Source: an uncultured Lachnotalea sp. (GTDB taxonomy: Bacteria; Bacillota; Clostridia; Lachnospirales; Lachnospiraceae). From it: a stretch of 37,268 nucleotides of DNA. The stretch covers positions 1 to 37,268 of the forward strand of contig CAOKOS010000021.1 of NCBI GenBank assembly GCA_948470255.1. Reading direction: 5' to 3'. The position numbers and the translations under genes are program-made. How positions within the stretch are numbered: the first letter of the stretch is position 1; each line of letters begins with the position of its first letter. Positions 33,919-37,268 of this stretch are shown piece after piece. The notes under the pieces were generated by a model that had not been told where the DNA came from, ran no database searches, and saw only the letters and a program-made list of their open reading frames with translations.

Positions 33919-34863
33919 ATGAAATATATTGCAGCATTGCGTGAAGGCGAAAGGATTTCAGAGATTTACCTGTGCAAAATGAAACAGGTGGCAAAGACGA
34001 AGATGGGAAAGACATATTATTCACTGATACTCCAGGATAAATCCGGTACAGTGGATGGGAAAATATGGGAACTTTCCAGCGGGATTGACAATTTTGAGAC
34101 GCTCGATTATGTGAAGATTGACGGGGACGTCACCAGCTTTCAGAATTCTCCCCAGGTGAATATCCGCCGTCTGCGGGTGGCGGCTGAGGGGGAATATAAC
34201 CCCGCGGATTACCTGCCTGTGTCGGAAAAAGACATTGACCAGATGTATGCGGAGCTGTTGGGGTTTGTGAAAAACCTAAAAAACAAGGGGCTTCATACGT
34301 TGGCAGAGCGTTTTTTTGTGGAAGACAAGGAATTTATTAAAGTTTTTAAAGGACATTCTGCAGCGAAAACGGTTCATCATGGATTTGTGGGCGGGCTTTT
34401 AGAGCATACCTTGAGTGTGGCAAAATTGTGTGATTTTTATTGTGGACAGTATCCGATGCTTAAAAAAGACTTGCTTATAGGGGCTGCGCTGTTCCACGAT
34501 ATCGGGAAGACACGGGAGCTTTCTGAGTTTCCAGAGAATGATTATACGGATGAAGGACAGCTTCTGGGGCATATTGTCATCGGAACCTTGATGCTGGAAG
34601 AGCAGATCAGGACGATTCCAGGCTTTTCTCCCAAACTGGCGTCAGAGCTTAAACATTGTATTCTGGCCCACCATGGGGAATACGAATACGGTTCTCCGAA
34701 AAAACCGGCCCTGGCGGAGGCATTGGCATTGAATTTTGCAGACAATCTGGATGCTAAAATGCAGACATTGAAAGAGCTGTTTGCCGGAAATGCCGGAAAT
34801 GCCGGATGGCTGGGGTTCAACCGTCTTTTGGATTCCAATGTGCGTATGACTTCGGAGTTATAG
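33919..34863 (+). CDS. yhaM: YhaM-family 3'-5' exoribonuclease (OB fold and HD domain)
   Basis: A 314-residue protein with an N-terminal OB-type nucleic-acid-binding domain (about 1-100: YSLILQDKSGTVDGKIW, YVKIDGDV) and an HD phosphohydrolase/nuclease domain (about 145-300). The HD metal ligands are seen in VHHGFVGGLLEHTL, LFHDIGKTRE, LGHIVIG and LAHHGEYEYG. This matches YhaM, a 3'-5' exonuclease acting on short single-stranded RNA or DNA ends. ATG 33919 is used because GAGAGGA precedes it. The C-terminus contains a 9-base repeat (GCCGGAAAT) encoding GNAGNAG, which may be a small expansion. The next gene follows after 35 bases. Confidence 0.92.
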   Translation: MKYIAALREGERISEIYLCKMKQVAKTKMGKTYYSLILQDKSGTVDGKIWELSSGIDNFETLDYVKIDGDVTSFQNSPQVNIRRLRVAAEGEYNPADYLPVSEKDIDQMYAELLGFVKNLKNKGLHTLAERFFVEDKEFIKVFKGHSAAKTVHHGFVGGLLEHTLSVAKLCDFYCGQYPMLKKDLLIGAALFHDIGKTRELSEFPENDYTDEGQLLGHIVIGTLMLEEQIRTIPGFSPKLASELKHCILAHHGEYEYGSPKKPALAEALALNFADNLDAKMQTLKELFAGNAGNAGWLGFNRLLDSNVRMTSEL

Positions 34864-34898
34864 ACATACAAGAGTGGTATGCTAAAGGAGGATTTTGT

Positions 34899-36341
34899 TT
34901 GGAAAAAAATCAGCAGTTCACAACGGTGATTGAAGATATGAATGAACAGGGAGAGGGTATAGGCAGAGTTGATGGCTATACCCTTTTTATTAAGGATGCC
35001 ATTATTGGGGACTGTATCGAAGGCAAGGTTATAAAAGCGAAAAAGACTTATGGCTATGGAAAGCTGATTCGGATTCTGGAACCATCGCCTTTTCGTGTGG
35101 AACCTCTCTGCCCTTCGTCTGCGCCCTGCGGCGGGTGCCAGCTGCAGGCTATGTCTTACAGGCGGCAGCTTCAGTTTAAAGAAGATAAAGTGCGAAATCA
35201 TCTGGCGCGTATCGGAGGGTTTCAGACAGAAGAAATTCCCATGAAGCCGATTATGGGTATGGGAGCAGAAAAAGGCGGCCCTTTTCGTTACCGGAACAAA
35301 GGGCAGTTTCCCTTTGGGAGGGGAAAAGACGGAAGGATTATTTATGGTTTTTATGCGGGGCGTACCCATTCTATCGTCGAAACGGAAGATTGTTTTCTAG
35401 GCGCTTCAGTCAATGGACAGATACTGGAGTCAGTCCGTTCATTTATGGAGGATTATAAAATCAGCCCCTATGATGAAGTACGCCATGAGGGCTTGATACG
35501 TCATGTGTTGATCCGTACAGGATATTATACAGGCCAGATTATGGTGTGCCTGGTGATTAACGGTACGGAACTTCCAGGCGGTCAGCTGCTGGCAGACCGC
35601 TTAATGGAAATTAAAGGAATGGCATCGGTTTCCCTCAATATCAACAGGGAAAAAACAAATGTAATACTGGGAGAGAAAATGGTATATCTGGCGGGGGGTG
35701 CGTATATTACAGACAAAATCGGCGATTTGTCTTACAGGATTTCCCCCCAGTCTTTTTATCAGGTGAATCCGGTGCAGACAGAAAAACTTTACAATAAGGC
35801 GCTGGAATTTGCCGGGTTGACAGGCGGGGAAACCGTATGGGATCTGTACTGTGGTATTGGGACGATCTCCCTGTTTTTGGCCAGGGAGGCAAAGCAAGTA
35901 TATGGTGTGGAGATTGTTCCGGCGGCCATTGAAAATGCAAAAGAAAACGCCCTCCTCAATGAAATTACAAATGCGGAATTTTTTGTGGGCCGTGCGGAAG
36001 AAGTGCTTCCAGACTGGCACAGCGTCCATCCGGAGGAGAAAGTGGATGTGATCGTGGTGGATCCTCCCAGGAAGGGCTGCGATGAAACGCTGCTTCATAC
36101 CATGCTCCAGATGAAGCCGGAGAGGATTGTCTATGTTTCCTGTGATTCGGCAACGCTTGCCAGGGATTTAAAATATTTGTGCGGCGCCGGATATGGGCTG
36201 GAGCAGGTGCAGCCGGTGGACATGTTCCCGATGACCGTCAGCGTGGAAGTTGTATGTCTGCTTTCCAAACTTAAATCTGATAAACAGATTGACGCGGAGG
36301 TGGATATTGATGAATTTGATTTGACAGCTGGTGGAGAGTAA
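34899..36341 (+). CDS. rlmD: 23S rRNA (uracil-5-)-methyltransferase RlmD-type
   Basis: A 480-residue TrmA/RlmD-family enzyme methylating a uracil at C5 in rRNA. TTG 34899 is preferred, with AAAGGAGG upstream; the longer frame from 34806 lies inside yhaM. The N-terminal TRAM RNA-binding domain covers about 1-60. An iron-sulfur motif is made of Cys71, Cys77, Cys80 and Cys165. The SAM site is VWDLYCGIGTISLFLA; the substrate motif VVDPPRKGCDETL and catalytic YVSCDSATLARDL with Cys415 follow. All active residues are present. The exact target (U1939, U747 or both) cannot be told. A C-terminal accessory domain usual in relatives appears cut off by a frameshift (see 36331-36519). Confidence 0.93.
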   Translation: MEKNQQFTTVIEDMNEQGEGIGRVDGYTLFIKDAIIGDCIEGKVIKAKKTYGYGKLIRILEPSPFRVEPLCPSSAPCGGCQLQAMSYRRQLQFKEDKVRNHLARIGGFQTEEIPMKPIMGMGAEKGGPFRYRNKGQFPFGRGKDGRIIYGFYAGRTHSIVETEDCFLGASVNGQILESVRSFMEDYKISPYDEVRHEGLIRHVLIRTGYYTGQIMVCLVINGTELPGGQLLADRLMEIKGMASVSLNINREKTNVILGEKMVYLAGGAYITDKIGDLSYRISPQSFYQVNPVQTEKLYNKALEFAGLTGGETVWDLYCGIGTISLFLAREAKQVYGVEIVPAAIENAKENALLNEITNAEFFVGRAEEVLPDWHSVHPEEKVDVIVVDPPRKGCDETLLHTMLQMKPERIVYVSCDSATLARDLKYLCGAGYGLEQVQPVDMFPMTVSVEVVCLLSKLKSDKQIDAEVDIDEFDLTAGGE

Positions 36342-36519
36342 AGCCACTTATGAGGAAATTAAGGATTGTGTTCTGAAACAAAGCGGATTGAAAGTCAGCA
36401 ACTTTATTGAGAGGGTGAATTATAACCTGCCGAAATCGGAAAATTCCAGACAGCCGAAGTGTCCAGAAAAGAAAGGAAAAGCAATTGAGGATGCATTGGA
36501 GCATTTTGGAATGATATAA
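36331..36519 (+). pseudogene. Frameshifted remnant of the RlmD C-terminal accessory domain
   Basis: A 62-codon frame overlapping the rlmD stop by 11 bases in the +1 frame. It reads ESKATYEEIKDCVLKQSGLK and later NYNLPKSE, PKCPEKK, IEDALEHFGMI. I recognise this as a short domain that in many Lachnospiraceae proteins is fused to the end of RlmD. A single extra G near 36329-36332 would explain the frame change. Compared with the form I remember, roughly 12 residues between KVS and ERVNYN are missing. It may still be translated from GTG, but it is most simply a decayed tail. Confidence 0.6.
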
Positions 36520-36661
36520 AGAGTAAATACGAATATACTGTGTTTTATTATGATGCCGATATACTTCATTTATGCTTGATAGTAATTGTAAGGTGTGGTA
36601 GAAGTTGATTAGAGCAGTGGAGTTGATGGAAAATAAATCATTTTGAAGGAAGGGAGTTCTC
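36520..36661. other. AT-rich intergenic stretch at the start of the decayed region
   Basis: About 140 bases with no gene, tRNA or clear hairpin. The base composition drops to roughly one-third GC, unlike the upstream genes. It ends in a good ribosome-binding site (GAAGGAAGGGAG) before the ATG at 36662. Confidence 0.55.
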
Positions 36662-37268
36662 ATGGATTATAACGTATTGAATAAAAATCAAAAAGATAGA
36701 ATGAAAGCTATTAGTGACCCTGCATATGTTATAAAATGGGAAGCCCAGAGTTTATGGATTATCTTTTGGGAGAACTTCCAAAAGTTAGAAAATATCAGAA
36801 AGACAAGGAAGTGGAACATGAAATAGCATCATTAGAAAAAGTGCTGACAACGTATGCTGCTTTTTTTTCAGAAAAATCAACTTTTTTACACAAAGAACAC
36901 AAACAATATTAATGTCGAAGAAATAATAAGAGCAAGTCATATAGGATTTGTTTTTATCGTTGATGCAATAAATGAAATGTCTGAGGAAGGGCAGCATAAT
37001 TTGCTAGGTGTTTTAACGGAACTAAAGAAATACCCTAGAATACGAATCGTAATATCGTATAGAACAAATTCAATGGATAATGTAATTTAAAAAAATATCA
37101 AGAAATATCAGAATATGAGTATAAGTTTCCAGGTGTATCCTTTGAATCCGCATTAAGTGAAATACTTAAGCTATCTGTACCGGATGTATATATGTATGAA
37201 GATATTTTGTATTCAAATAATGCGTTATTATTAAGTATGCTATGTGATGTACTATCGTCAAAAAAGAT
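36662..37268 (+). pseudogene. Broken gene resembling a STAND-type NTPase (possible defence gene), running off the window
   Basis: A start with a strong ribosome site (ATG 36662) opens a frame of 54 codons. Coding-like sequence then continues in shifted frames: 36736-36912 (MGSPEFMDYLLGELPKVRKY...), 36854-37090 and 37087-37268. The third piece has a Walker B-like core, FVFIVDAINEM, then LLGVLTELKKYP and RIRIVISYRTN, the order seen in STAND/NACHT-type NTPases, including anti-phage Avs-like proteins. The last piece (FPGVSFESALSEILK, NNALLLSMLCDVL) fits the helical segment that follows in those proteins. No Walker A is visible and only about 25 residues separate the pieces where one would be expected. 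Shifts fall at short A or T runs, so either decay or sequence error is possible. Confidence 0.55.

Noticed and set aside
34542-35369. A 275-codon minus-strand frame
   Set aside because: It is antisense to the ends of yhaM and rlmD and has no family features.
37080-37096. Programmed -1 frameshifting at the T/A run
   Set aside because: The run does not form a standard slippery heptamer in the zero frame, and other breaks nearby make decay or sequence error simpler.

Overview
The window reads as a chromosomal segment of a spore-forming, low-to-mid GC member of the Clostridia, most likely family Lachnospiraceae. The evidence is the combination of GlgD, SpoVG and the forespore protein YyaC, a DAP-type lysine/cell-wall pathway using LL-DAP aminotransferase, a glnA-ANTAR pair, and several protein families I know mainly from Lachnospiraceae (the 2725-3963 protein and the DUF5711-type protein). 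Species cannot be named from the sequence. No tRNA, rRNA, CRISPR array, insertion sequence or phage gene was seen.

Layout. 1-2.6 kb: glgD (glycogen synthesis), spoVG with a strong terminator, and an orphan phosphate-binding-type lipoprotein. 2.7-5.9 kb: a Lachnospiraceae-type protein of unknown function, then yyaC overlapping a membrane-anchored LysM protein whose N-terminus looks like a metal-less MPN/JAB domain; a sporulation-type promoter may precede yyaC. 6.0-9.1 kb: an operon of a DUF5711-type membrane protein, a HAD phosphatase and a CvpA-like protein. 9.3-15.2 kb: rfbA-rfbB-rfbD (dTDP-rhamnose, rfbC missing), glmM, a VanZ-like protein and hisC. 15.2-19.4 kb: glnA with its own promoter and a leader hairpin, an ANTAR protein, then dapF and dapL for meso-diaminopimelate. 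19.7-27.7 kb: a sugar module of RpiR/SIS regulator, ADP-dependent sugar kinase-like protein, xylulokinase-type kinase, ABC ATPase, permease and, after a terminator, the sugar-binding lipoprotein with its own promoter. 27.7-32.3 kb (minus strand): mutS2, response regulator, histidine kinase. 32.5-36.3 kb (plus): an HtrA-like protein lacking the catalytic triad, yhaM and rlmD. 36.3-37.27 kb: decaying sequence, AT-rich from about 36.52 kb, holding a frameshifted tail domain of RlmD and a multiply broken gene resembling a STAND-type (possibly anti-phage) NTPase, which runs off the window.

The genes with least conventional explanation are the two pseudo-enzymes (MPN-like LysM protein; HtrA-like protein), the ADP-dependent kinase inside a sugar-uptake module, and the broken NTPase. 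At the DNA level the most interesting item is a pair of related intergenic palindromes (about 5.88-5.95 kb and 9.10-9.30 kb). Each sits between the end of one operon and the promoter of the next, and they look like members of one repeat family.
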